A stretch of DNA of 64,000 nucleotides from Stenotrophomonas maltophilia (GTDB lineage Bacteria > Pseudomonadota > Gammaproteobacteria > Xanthomonadales > Xanthomonadaceae). Below, piece by piece: positions 33,148 through 40,864 of the stretch. How positions within the stretch are numbered: position 1 is the stretch's first letter; each line of letters starts with the position of its first letter. The position numbers and the translations under genes were made by a program. Below the pieces are notes generated by a model that saw only the letters and a list, made by a program, of their open reading frames with translations, did not search any database and was not told where the DNA came from. The stretch lies in contig NZ_CP015612.1 in NCBI RefSeq assembly GCF_002138415.1, positions 2,644,001-2,708,000 on the forward strand. Reading direction: 5' to 3'.

Positions 33148-33569
33148 GCGAGGTCTCCCGGAAGGCGTTGGCCGTCCAGTGCCCAGGCGCCGGGCCCGGT
33201 CAGCGCGAGGGCCAGCAGTACCGTGGTCCACATCAACGGGTACTCACTGCCGCCGCGCATCCAGAACCAGCCCCTGGGCAGGGCCAACAGTACGGTGAAG
33301 CCGATGAAGGCCGCCGCTGCAAGCGCGGCGACGCGGGTCTGCCAGCCCAGCAGCACGGCCAGCCCGGACAGCACCTGCAGCAGGGCCAGCAGCAGCGGCA
33401 GCGGTGCCACCGCTGGCAGGCCGAAGCCGCGCAGTTCGGTGGCGAAGCCGGCCAGCCCGGGGCCACCGAACCAGCCGAACAGCTTGCCCAGCGCGTGTGG
33501 CAGCAGGAATCCCCCGGCTGCCACGCGCAGCATCAGCAGGGCCAGGTCGAGGCCATGGCCAGCCAGCAT
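33144..33569 (-). CDS. DoxX-family membrane protein
   Basis: 141 residues and four hydrophobic helices. The N-terminus LLMLRVAAGGFLLPHALGKLFGWFGGPGLAGFA is the DoxX signature. DoxX-like proteins accompany redox or catabolic enzymes, but their function is poorly defined. Four-base overlap with the amidohydrolase; 2-base gap from the isochorismatase-like gene. Confidence 0.85.
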   Translation of the reverse strand: MLAGHGLDLALLMLRVAAGGFLLPHALGKLFGWFGGPGLAGFATELRGFGLPAVAPLPLLLALLQVLSGLAVLLGWQTRVAALAAAAFIGFTVLLALPRGWFWMRGGSEYPLMWTTVLLALALTGPGAWALDGQRLPGDLA

Positions 33570-33571
33570 GC

Positions 33572-34228
33572 TCAGTGCCCGCCTTCCTGCGCGCCGAACA
33601 TGCGCTTGGCGTACTGGATGCCGATGCCATAGCCACCGGCGTGGTCGCGGGCGATGCCGGTGGTCAGGTCGTAGGTCTCGCCACGCGCCCAGTCACGCTG
33701 CAGCTCCAACAGGTACTGCACGCTGGTCATCGGCACCGCACCGGCCTGCACCATGCGGGTGATCGCACGCTCGTGTGCTTCTTCGCTGACATCGCCGCAG
33801 GCATCGGTGATCACGTAGACCTCGAAGCCCTGCGCCAGCGCCGACAGCGCCGGACCCACGATGCAGACGCTGGTCCACAGCCCCGCAACAACCAGGCGAC
33901 GCTTGCCGATGCGGTTGATCTCATCGATCACCGGCTGGTCTTCCCAGGTGTTCATCGAGGTGCGGTCGAACACCGTCTGGCCCGGGAAGATCTCCGGCAG
34001 TTCCGGGAACATCGGGCCGGAGAACGACGCTTCGGCCACCGTGGTCAGCACGACCGGCACATTGAAGCCCTTGGCGCCCTTGCTGATCAGCGACACGTTG
34101 TTGCGCAGCGCGGAGATGTCGATGGTGTGGGTGGCGAACGCCATCTGCGACTGGAAGTCGATCAGCACCAGGGCATGGTCGGTGGGCGACAGCAGGGCCG
34201 GGGCGGGCGTAGCGGTGGCAAGGCTCAT
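33572..34228 (-). CDS. Isochorismatase-family hydrolase (YcaC-like)
   Basis: 218 residues. The cysteine-hydrolase fold is clear: Asp in HALVLIDFQSQMAF (~24), Lys within the SKGAKGFNVPVVLTT region and the nucleophile Cys in VVAGLWTSVCIVGPA (~119). The lengths and the MNTWEDQPVIDEI segment match the YcaC-like group of unknown substrate. The start overlaps the AraC-type gene by 4 bases, so the two are translationally coupled. Confidence 0.88.
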   Translation of the reverse strand: MSLATATPAPALLSPTDHALVLIDFQSQMAFATHTIDISALRNNVSLISKGAKGFNVPVVLTTVAEASFSGPMFPELPEIFPGQTVFDRTSMNTWEDQPVIDEINRIGKRRLVVAGLWTSVCIVGPALSALAQGFEVYVITDACGDVSEEAHERAITRMVQAGAVPMTSVQYLLELQRDWARGETYDLTTGIARDHAGGYGIGIQYAKRMFGAQEGGH

Positions 34229-34668
34229 GGGTGGACTCCGTTGGAAACACGATCAGGGGGAAGCAACAGGGCGGCATCACCAGCCAGGTACTGGCCGGGG
34301 CTGCAGCCGGTCTCGGCGCGGAAGCTGCGGACGAAATGGCTCTGGTCGAAGAAGCCCAGCTGCTGGGCCAGGCAGGACATCGGCAGGTGCGCGACCGGCA
34401 ACAACTGACGGGCACGTTCGATGCGGCGGCGGCGCACATAGCGCAGCGGGCTGGCGCCGGTACCGGCCCGGAACAGGCGCACCAGATGGAAGCGGCTGAC
34501 GCAGGCGGCTGCGGCCAGCTCGGTCACCCGCAGCGGCTGCGACAGGTGCTCATCGACATAGCGCAGGGCGCGCTGCAATGCGGCGGCCTGCTGCGGTGCC
34601 AGCGCCACGGCGGGCGGATCGGGCGAAAAGACGGTGGCCATGGGGGACGCCGCGAGGGGGTGCCCCAT
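34225..34668 (-). CDS. Short AraC-family regulator heading the operon
   Basis: 147 residues, essentially only the two AraC helix-turn-helix units (LRVTELAAAACVSRFHLVRLFRAGTGASPLRYV and MSCLAQQLGFFDQSHFVRSFRAETGCSP). It lacks the large sensor domain, so it either responds to abundance or to a ligand held by the short N-terminus. An in-frame ATG at 34641 is an alternative start. First gene of a six-gene operon (to 28272) and probably its autoregulator. Confidence 0.85.
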   Translation of the reverse strand: MGHPLAASPMATVFSPDPPAVALAPQQAAALQRALRYVDEHLSQPLRVTELAAAACVSRFHLVRLFRAGTGASPLRYVRRRRIERARQLLPVAHLPMSCLAQQLGFFDQSHFVRSFRAETGCSPGQYLAGDAALLLPPDRVSNGVHP

Positions 34669-34718
34669 GGTGCGTGTACGCCGAGCGATGCCCTACCCCC
34701 GTCGGTCGAGGCCAGTAC

Positions 34719-35051
34719 CTACCCGAATGGGGGAGGTCGATGGCCGAGCCGGCGACGACCGAACAGCCGCGCATCCAGTGAATAGGCACCCGGCCCCAGC
34801 GCCAGCAAGGTCAGCGGCAACACCACCAGTGGCCACGGCAGTGCCTGTGCATACAGGCCCAGTGTTGCCGGCACTACCGCCAGCGGCGTCAATACGCCCA
34901 GCGCGAGTATCGCCACCGCCAGCAGGCACAGCGCCGACAGCCAGCCCGTGTGCGCGCCCGGCGTGCACAGCGCAGCGGCCACGCACAGCCGCAGCCACAG
35001 CAGGCCGATGCCCGGACCGCGGTCGGGGAACATCACGAACAGGCGCTGCAT
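34719..35051 (-). CDS. Small DoxX-like membrane protein
   Basis: 110 residues with four hydrophobic stretches (GIGLLWLRLCVAAALC, LSALCLLAVAILALG, PLAVVPATLGLYAQAL, PLVVLPLTLLALGPGAYSLDARLFG). The ending GPGAYSLDARLFGRR closely parallels the end of the DoxX protein at 33144 (GPGAWALDGQRL), so it may be a relative. GGAG precedes ATG 35051. It lies 50 bases upstream of the AraC-led operon on the same strand, and divergent from the sensor kinase. Confidence 0.7.
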   Translation of the reverse strand: MQRLFVMFPDRGPGIGLLWLRLCVAAALCTPGAHTGWLSALCLLAVAILALGVLTPLAVVPATLGLYAQALPWPLVVLPLTLLALGPGAYSLDARLFGRRRLGHRPPPFG

Positions 35052-35156
35052 GGCCGGGCTCCGCAGGACATGTCGGCGTGATAGCCGACCACAGCACCAG
35101 GCGCCTACCCCGATCGGGTCACCCCGGGCTGCCCCGCACCTGCCAGAATGCGCGCC

Positions 35157-38100
35157 ATGCGTGGCCGCCCCTTCCCGTTCCTGCGTCGCCTGCCGACGCT
35201 GCTGACGTGCCTGCTGCTGTTGACCGCCCTGCCCGCTTTTGCCGTGCAGCGCCCGCCGGTGAGCGGCGGGCTGCCCGGTTACGAGCACACCGCGTGGCGG
35301 GTCGGCCAGGGTGCACCCGGCGATATCTGGGACATCACCCAGGACCGGGACGGCCTGTTGTGGCTGGCCACCGGCTCGGGGCTGTACCGCTTCGATGGCC
35401 GTCGCTTCGAACGGCAGGCAGCGCCCGTCGGCAGCCAGTTCCCGTCCACCAACATGGTCACGCTGGCGCATGCCGCCGACGGTGCCCTGTGGATCGGCTA
35501 CTTCCAGGCCGGCATCAGCCGGTTCGCACAGGGGAGGCTGCACAACTACGGCCGCGAGCAGGGGGTGCCGGTCGGCGTGGTCCCACGCTTCAGCCAGGAT
35601 CGCCAGGGCCAGCTGTGGGCGGCGATCAATGGCGGGCTGCGCCGCTTTGATGGACAGCGCTGGCAGCCACTTCCTGCCGCAGCCGGCCTGCCCGAGCGCC
35701 GTGTGCAGTGGCTGCTGCACGACAGCCGCGGCACTTTCTGGGTACTGGCCGACCTGAAGATCTGGACGCGTGCGGCCGGCCAGACCACGTTCGAGGACAC
35801 CGGCATCGCCGTCTCGCAGATGGCAACGCTGGCCGAAAGTCCGCAGGGTGAAGTCTGGCTGGCCGACCGCGTGCGCGGCACCTCGCCGCTGGCCAACGCA
35901 CAGGGCCTGCTGCCGGACAGCGAGCGCGAGGCACGGCGGTTGCCGGAGTTGGTGGCTGCGCGCCTGCAGTTCACTGCCGATGGCGCGCTGTGGGCCACCA
36001 TGAGCCCGCACGGCGGCGTGGCCCGCATCACCTTCGACGGCAGCCGCGCCGTGCGCATGGAGCGCTTCGATTCACCGCATGGCCTGACCGCCACCTCGGC
36101 GGTACCGATCATCGTCGATCGCGAAGGCAATCTCTGGGTCGGCACCAATCTCGGCCTCAACCGCTTCCGCGCACGCAGCGTGCATACCTTGGCGGTGGGC
36201 CCCAGTGATCCCTACCGCTCACTGGTACGGGCCAGCGATGGCCGCGTGTATGGCTATGGCGAAGACCTCAAGCCTTACGACCTCAGGCGCACCCTGCTCG
36301 ATGGCAGTGCCACGCAGCTGCAGGCCGCCGCGCGCCAGGCACCCACCCCGATCTGGCAGTTCGACTGGGTCAACCTTGCACGCACCGTGGCCGGCCGCAT
36401 CACGCGGATTCCGCTGCCTGCGCCCTTCACCGGGCAACCACTGCATGCCCTGCTGTTCCCCGACGACGAGCAGGCCTGGGTCTGCACCGGCGAACGGGGG
36501 GTGCTGCACTACCAGCACGACCAGTGGCAACGCGAACGCCGCCTGCCCGAGCAGGCCTGCTCGTCACTGGCGCTGGACGCCCATGGCCAGTTGCTGCTCG
36601 GCTATGCAGATGGCCGGCTGCGCCGCATGGGGGCGACGCGCATCGAAACCTTCGACGCCGGCCACGGCCTGTCGGTCGGGCCGATCACGGCGCTACTCGA
36701 TCATCAGGACCTGCTGCTGGTTGCTGGCGAGGCCGGGTTGGCCGTGCGCTTGGGCAACGGCCGGTTCGTCCAGGTGAACACCGACATGGCCGGCGTCATG
36801 GAAGGCATCACCGGCATGGTCGCCGATGCAAAGGGCTATCTCTGGCTCAATGGCAGTCGTGGCCTGGTCCGGCTGGGGAGCGATCAGCTGCGGCGCGCCC
36901 TGCGCAGCGGGCAGCCGGTGACGCCGCGCCTGTTCGATGCAGTGGATGGCATGCCGGGCATCGCCCTGCAGAGCGGACCGATCGCCACCGCAGCACTGGC
37001 CGACGATGGCCTGTTGTGGCTGGCCACCAACCAAGGCCTGGCCTGGCTGGATACCACGCGCTCGCATATCAACACCATGGCGCCCAGCGTGCGCATCGGC
37101 GAAGTGCTGTACGGCAGCGCACACGAACCCCTGCGCGATGGCCTGCGCCTTCCAGCCGGCACCAGCCAGCTGCAGATCGACTACGTAGCGCTGTCGCTGG
37201 CGCGCCCGGAGCGCAACCGCTACCGCTATCGCCTGTCCGGGGTCGACGACGGCTGGCAGGATGCCGGCAGCAGCACCCGCGCGTATTACACCAACCTCGC
37301 ACCGGGCAATTACCGGTTCGAGGTGGAAGCCGCCAACGAAGACGGCATCTGGAGCACCGCGCCGGCCAGCCGCAGCTTCCGCATCGCCCCCACCTTCATG
37401 CAGACCGTGTGGTTCAAGCTAATGTGCGCGGCCGCGATCCTCGCGCTGCTGGTGATGGCGGTGCGCATCCGCAGCGGGCAGCTTGCGGTGCTGTTCCGCG
37501 CGCGTCTGCAGGAACGCCATGGCGAACGCGAACGCATTGCCCGCGACCTGCACGACACCCTGCTGCAAGGCAGCCAGGGCCTGATCCTGCGTCTGCACGC
37601 GATCAGCCAGTCACCCCAGACCCCGGAGCCGGTACGCGGCCAGCTGGAATCGGCGATGCAACTGGCCGAGCGCAACCTGGCCGAGGGCCGCGAGCGGGTC
37701 AATGCCCTGCGTGAGGGACCGTTCGCCGGCCGTGACCTCCCTTCGGCACTGGCCGATGTGCACGCCGAATACGCCGGTCACGGCACCAACCCACTGCGCC
37801 TGACCGTGGAAGGTACGACGCCATCTCTGCAGGCCGACGCGGCTGAAGAGGTGTTCTTGATCGGGCGTGAGGCGATCCGCAACGCGTTGCGTCATGCCCA
37901 TGCCAGCGCCATCGAAGTGGAGCTGTCCTACGGCACGCGGTGTTTCCTGCTGCACGTGCGCGACGATGGCGTCGGCATCAACGACGAGAATGCCGGCCAT
38001 GGCCATTGGGGCCTGCAGGGCATGCGGGAGCGCGCGCAGCGCCTCGGTGCGGAACTGCAACTGTGGACCCGCGCCGGGCTGGGGACCGAAGTAGCGCTGG

Positions 38101-38177
38101 CGGTTCCCGCCCGTCGCCTGTATCACCGCCGCCCATCGCGTTGGCGCTGGCCCTGGAGTAAAGCAAACCATGACTGA
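35157..38177 (+). CDS. Sensor histidine kinase with two-component propeller domain
   Basis: 1006 residues. A signal peptide (LPTLLTCLLLLTALPAFA) is followed by ~14 propeller blades (repeated 'DRDGLLWLATGSGLYRFDG' motifs) to about residue 660, a Y_Y_Y domain (YRYRLSGVDDGWQDAG...YYTNLAPGNYRFEVEAANEDG), one membrane helix (FKLMCAAAILALLVMAVRI), a HisKA_3 dimerisation/phosphoacceptor box (ERIARDLHDTLLQGSQGL) and a HATPase domain (NALRHAHASAIEVEL, DDGVGINDENAGHGHWGLQGMRERA). ATG 35157 is preferred over 35148 because a CAGAAT -10-like hexamer at 35144-35149 overlaps the earlier ATG. The signal is extracytoplasmic and unknown. Partner: the next gene. Confidence 0.92.
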   Translation: MRGRPFPFLRRLPTLLTCLLLLTALPAFAVQRPPVSGGLPGYEHTAWRVGQGAPGDIWDITQDRDGLLWLATGSGLYRFDGRRFERQAAPVGSQFPSTNMVTLAHAADGALWIGYFQAGISRFAQGRLHNYGREQGVPVGVVPRFSQDRQGQLWAAINGGLRRFDGQRWQPLPAAAGLPERRVQWLLHDSRGTFWVLADLKIWTRAAGQTTFEDTGIAVSQMATLAESPQGEVWLADRVRGTSPLANAQGLLPDSEREARRLPELVAARLQFTADGALWATMSPHGGVARITFDGSRAVRMERFDSPHGLTATSAVPIIVDREGNLWVGTNLGLNRFRARSVHTLAVGPSDPYRSLVRASDGRVYGYGEDLKPYDLRRTLLDGSATQLQAAARQAPTPIWQFDWVNLARTVAGRITRIPLPAPFTGQPLHALLFPDDEQAWVCTGERGVLHYQHDQWQRERRLPEQACSSLALDAHGQLLLGYADGRLRRMGATRIETFDAGHGLSVGPITALLDHQDLLLVAGEAGLAVRLGNGRFVQVNTDMAGVMEGITGMVADAKGYLWLNGSRGLVRLGSDQLRRALRSGQPVTPRLFDAVDGMPGIALQSGPIATAALADDGLLWLATNQGLAWLDTTRSHINTMAPSVRIGEVLYGSAHEPLRDGLRLPAGTSQLQIDYVALSLARPERNRYRYRLSGVDDGWQDAGSSTRAYYTNLAPGNYRFEVEAANEDGIWSTAPASRSFRIAPTFMQTVWFKLMCAAAILALLVMAVRIRSGQLAVLFRARLQERHGERERIARDLHDTLLQGSQGLILRLHAISQSPQTPEPVRGQLESAMQLAERNLAEGRERVNALREGPFAGRDLPSALADVHAEYAGHGTNPLRLTVEGTTPSLQADAAEEVFLIGREAIRNALRHAHASAIEVELSYGTRCFLLHVRDDGVGINDENAGHGHWGLQGMRERAQRLGAELQLWTRAGLGTEVALAVPARRLYHRRPSRWRWPWSKANHD

Positions 38178-38823
38178 ATCCCCTGCCCCGATCGGCGTAC
38201 TGGTGGTCGACGACCACCCGCTGCTGCGTGACGGCCTGGCGGCGCTGCTGGGCGCACAACTCGATCTGCGCCTGCTCGGCGAAGCCGCCGATGGCGAGGA
38301 AGCCATCGCCTGCTACCAGCGGCTGCAGCCCGACGTGGTGCTGATGGACCTGCAGATGCCACGGCTGGATGGCGTGGAAGCCATCGTGCGGATCCGCGCG
38401 ATGGATCCGCGTGCACGCATCATCGTGCTGACCACCTACCGTGGTGACGTACGCGCGGTCCGCGCGCTGCAGGCCGGCGCCAGCGCCTATCTGCTGAAGG
38501 ACATGCTGCGCCATGAGCTGGTCGATACGATCCGCATGGTCGCTGGCGGCCGGCGCGCACCGATTCCCCCGGCGGTGGCGGCGAGCATTGCGGCACATGT
38601 CGTCGAGGATCGGCTGTCACCGCGCGAGACCGAGGTGCTGCGGCACGTCGCCAGCGGGCTGTCGAACAAGCGCATCGGCGAGCGCATGCAGATTTCCGAG
38701 CAGACGGTGAAGGCGCACATGAAAAGCCTGATGGACAAGCTGGGCGTCGGCGATCGTACGCATGCGGTGACCCAGGCGCTGAGGCGCGGCATCATCAGCC
38801 TGGACGACAGCGGTCACGATTAG
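38170..38823 (+). CDS. NarL/LuxR-type response regulator
   Basis: 217 residues. The receiver domain (VLVVDDHPLLRDGLAALL; phospho-acceptor Asp in PDVVLMDLQMP at ~57; Lys in YLLKDM at ~107) is joined to a GerE/LuxR helix-turn-helix (LSPRETEVLRHVASGLSNKRIGERMQISEQTVKAHMKSLMDKLGV). It overlaps the kinase gene by 8 bases, the normal arrangement for a cognate pair. Targets unknown; the divergent operon next door is one possibility. Confidence 0.93.
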   Translation: MTESPAPIGVLVVDDHPLLRDGLAALLGAQLDLRLLGEAADGEEAIACYQRLQPDVVLMDLQMPRLDGVEAIVRIRAMDPRARIIVLTTYRGDVRAVRALQAGASAYLLKDMLRHELVDTIRMVAGGRRAPIPPAVAASIAAHVVEDRLSPRETEVLRHVASGLSNKRIGERMQISEQTVKAHMKSLMDKLGVGDRTHAVTQALRRGIISLDDSGHD

Positions 38824-38832
38824 AGGGACTCG

Positions 38833-38881
38833 GCAGGGCTTGCAGCCCTGCACCCGCGGTAGTGCCGACCGCTGGCCGGCA
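38833..38881. repeat. Hairpin plus SMAG palindrome downstream of the response regulator
   Basis: GCAGGGCTTGCAGCCCTGC (38833-38851) can fold as a terminator-like hairpin and is followed by GTAGTGCCGACCGCTGGCCG... (38859-38881), a SMAG unit. A reverse-complement version of the same two-part cassette lies at 40804-40853, on the other side of the IS3 element. Confidence 0.7.
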
Positions 38882-38991
38882 ACCTCAACGGCAACAGCAG
38901 AAGCGTGCATTCCGTGGCATGGCGGGGCGGTGTCGGAGTGCGGGGACGCCGTAAACCCATCCTTGAAGTGACCCCCGAGACTTGGACGGTT

Positions 38992-39825
38992 TCAGGCGGC
39001 CGATTGGGCCTGCTCCCGGTACTGTACCGGGCTCAGGCCTTTCAGCTTCAGTTTGATGCGCTCTTCGTTGTAGTACTGGATGTATTCCACCAGCCCGGCC
39101 TCCAGACTCTCGATGCTGTCAAAGCTGTTCAGGTAGAAGAACTCCGACTTCAGCGTCCCAAAGAAGCTCTCCATCGCCGCATTGTCCAGGCAGTTGCCAC
39201 GCCGGGACATGCTTTGCTTCAACGAGTGCTTTTCCAGCATGTGCCGGTAGTTTTCATGCTGGTACTGCCAGCCCTGGTCGGAGTGGATCATGGGGCGCTC
39301 ATCCGGGGAAAGCTTGCTGATGGCTTCGTCCAGCATCTGACCTACCAGATCGAACACGGGCTGGCGCTTGATCTGATAAGCCACGATTTCGCCGTTGTAG
39401 AGGTCCATGATCGGCGACAGGTACAGCTTCATGCCTTGCACCTTGAACTCGGTCACGTCAGTCACCCACTTCTGATTGGGCCGCTGGGCATGGAACTGGC
39501 GATTGAGCTCATTGCCAACCACAACATTGGCAGCCCCCTTGAAGGACCGGTAGCGCTTCACGCGTACCCGTGATTTCAGGCCCATCTTCCCCATCAGGCG
39601 CTGTACCCGCTTGTGATTGGTCCGATGGCCCTGGTTGGCCAATTCCAGCGTCACCGTGCGATAGCCATAACGCCCTTGGCTTTGATCGTAGATTGCACGG
39701 ATGCGCTCGCACAGGGCTGCCTCATCCTGATCCGGATGGGCCAGGACATGGTTCTGGTAATAGAACGTACTGCGTGACAGCTCTGCCGCTTCGAGCAGAA
39801 GCGACAACGTATGAACCTGCCTCAA
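38992..39825 (-). CDS. IS3-family transposase OrfB (DDE integrase domain)
   Basis: 277 residues. A helical HTH_21-like start (LCERIRAIYDQSQGRYGYRTVTLEL) leads to the rve integrase core with the DDE triad visible: Asp in KWVTDVTEF, Asp in MIHSDQGWQY, Glu in AMESFFGTLKSEFF. The end YIQYYNEERIKLKLKGLSPVQYRE is typical. Its ATG overlaps the orfA stop (ATGA), but it is probably made mainly as an OrfAB fusion by -1 frameshifting. Confidence 0.95.
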   Translation of the reverse strand: MRQVHTLSLLLEAAELSRSTFYYQNHVLAHPDQDEAALCERIRAIYDQSQGRYGYRTVTLELANQGHRTNHKRVQRLMGKMGLKSRVRVKRYRSFKGAANVVVGNELNRQFHAQRPNQKWVTDVTEFKVQGMKLYLSPIMDLYNGEIVAYQIKRQPVFDLVGQMLDEAISKLSPDERPMIHSDQGWQYQHENYRHMLEKHSLKQSMSRRGNCLDNAAMESFFGTLKSEFFYLNSFDSIESLEAGLVEYIQYYNEERIKLKLKGLSPVQYREQAQSAA

Positions 39826-40343
39826 TCCTTGGATGGCTTGCGCTTTGCGTCCTGCGCCGCCTGCTCTTCCCGGATCAAGGCATCGAGTTTTTTTAGGTAG
39901 TCGGTCTCCGCACGCAGATAGGCGACTTCCTTGAGCAGCTCATCGCGGCTCATATCCTCAGGCGGCTTGGACGAACGGGTCTTTTTCATCGGCTTTCGGG
40001 GCGGCGGCAGGGGCGGTGCCAACGCTTGGGCACCACCCTGAGCATACAGGCGCCGCCACTGCCCCACTGCGCCGGCATCGCCAATCTGGAAGTAGGTGGT
40101 GGCCTCCCGCCCGGACAGGCCGTCCCGGCTCATCTTCTCCAGGACCGCCAGCTTGAAGGCGAGGTCATAGGACCGGGGCTGGCGGCGAAACCCACGCCAA
40201 CCGTGCAGCCGATAGGTCGCTACCCAGCGCCTGACCGTGGAGAACTCCAAGCCGTGGCGACGGGCAATGGCTTTGACCGATGTGGAGGTCTTGCAGGCCT
40301 CTTTGGCGACCTGCAGTTTGAAACGCGCGTCGTATTTGTTCAT
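39822..40343 (-). CDS. IS3-family OrfA (helix-turn-helix protein)
   Basis: 173 residues from ATG 40343. Two helix-turn-helix units (VAKEACKTSTSVKAIARRHGLEFSTVRRWVATYRLHG; LAVLEKMSRDGLSGREATTYFQIGDAGAVGQWRRLY) are followed by a leucine-zipper-like helix near the C-terminus (MSRDELLKEVAYLRAETDYLKKL). The long OrfA with two HTHs is typical of the IS150 subgroup. It binds the IS ends and may inhibit transposition when made alone. Confidence 0.92.
   Translation of the reverse strand: MNKYDARFKLQVAKEACKTSTSVKAIARRHGLEFSTVRRWVATYRLHGWRGFRRQPRSYDLAFKLAVLEKMSRDGLSGREATTYFQIGDAGAVGQWRRLYAQGGAQALAPPLPPPRKPMKKTRSSKPPEDMSRDELLKEVAYLRAETDYLKKLDALIREEQAAQDAKRKPSKD
39888..39894 (-). other. Programmed -1 frameshift site between orfA and orfB
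   Basis: On the coding strand the codons CTA AAA AAA CTC form an A7 run. A -1 slip moves ribosomes from OrfA (YLKKLDAL) into the orfB frame, whose continuation (TRCLDPG...IQGLRQVHTLSLLLEAAELSRSTFYY) reads through without a stop into the OrfB start region and contains the family's linker sequence. Confidence 0.8.
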
Positions 40344-40394
40344 GTATCCCTCGGGGTTGGATCTGGCGTCCAACTCCCGGGGGTCACTTCACCT

Positions 40395-40864
40395 TGGGGG
40401 CTTGGCTGCGGCATCCATGCCGCGGACACCCCGCACTCCGACACCGCCCCGCCTCTGACAGATTCCGATGGCGGTTGGTAGGTGTCGACCTTGGTCGACA
40501 CGGTAGACCCGCGCGATGCGTGGATGAAAGCTGTCAGATATCGAAATACATCTGGTGTCAGAGCCGTTCCAACACACCGCAGGAAGCTGTCGAAGGCGGG
40601 GCGGGTCCGGTCGCGGGGGCGGGAGCGCCATGGGCCCGAGGCATGCCTCGGGCGGGTTGGGCAGGACGCCCAACCCCGGTCTTGCCGTGTGCGCAGGACA
40701 GTGCACACGAGCAAGGCGCGACCGAGCCTCATGGACGGATTCACGGCGTCCCCCGCAACCGCCCCCCCCCGCCTACCTACAGGAAACCCGCTGTTTGTGC
40801 TGTTGCCGGCCAGCGGCCGGCACTACCGCAGGTGTAGGGCTGCAAGCCCTGCCGAACACCCCCC
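40395..40864. repeat. Gene-free cluster of palindromic repeats
   Basis: No gene is seen. Elements in order: hairpin GCGGCATCCATGCCGC; right arm of the IS3-split palindrome (40429-40453); SMAG-like GTAGGTGTCGACCTTGGTCG (40478-40500); a ~190-bp G/C-rich compound palindrome (about 40586-40776) with inverted GGCGGGGCGG/CCGCCCCCC-type ends and inner hairpins CCGAGGCATGCCTCGG, GTTGGGCAGGACGCCCAAC and GTGTGCGCAGGACAGTGCACAC; then TGCCGGCCAGCGGCCGGCAC...CTAC (40804-40826) and AGGGCTGCAAGCCCT (40836-40850), next to the MFS gene stop. Confidence 0.7.

Larger units (their letters stand above)
38964..40391 (-). mobile_element. IS3-family (IS150-like) insertion sequence
   Basis: 1428 bp. The terminal inverted repeats start TGAAGTGACCCCCG at both ends and match at 23 of 25 positions. 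A 3-bp direct repeat CCT flanks it (38961-38963 and 40392-40394), as usual for the family. It contains orfA and orfB on the minus strand in overlapping frames with an A7 slippery stretch. Both frames are intact, so the element may be active. Confidence 0.92.
38921..40453. repeat. Large palindromic repeat split by the IS3 element
   Basis: A 25-bp arm beginning GGCGGGGCGGTGTCGG (38921-38945) has a perfect complement at 40429-40453. With the IS and one CCT copy removed, the two arms would enclose about 50 bases containing a further hairpin GCGGCATCCATGCCGC (40409-40424). The intact unit would be 102 bp. The insertion thus sits in the loop of a palindromic element. Confidence 0.8.

Noticed and set aside
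38961..40394. A 4-bp inverted GAAG/CTTC as the flank of the IS3 element
   Set aside because: These bases extend the terminal repeats (both ends begin TGAAG). Moving the boundary outward gives a proper 3-bp direct repeat, CCT, on both sides.
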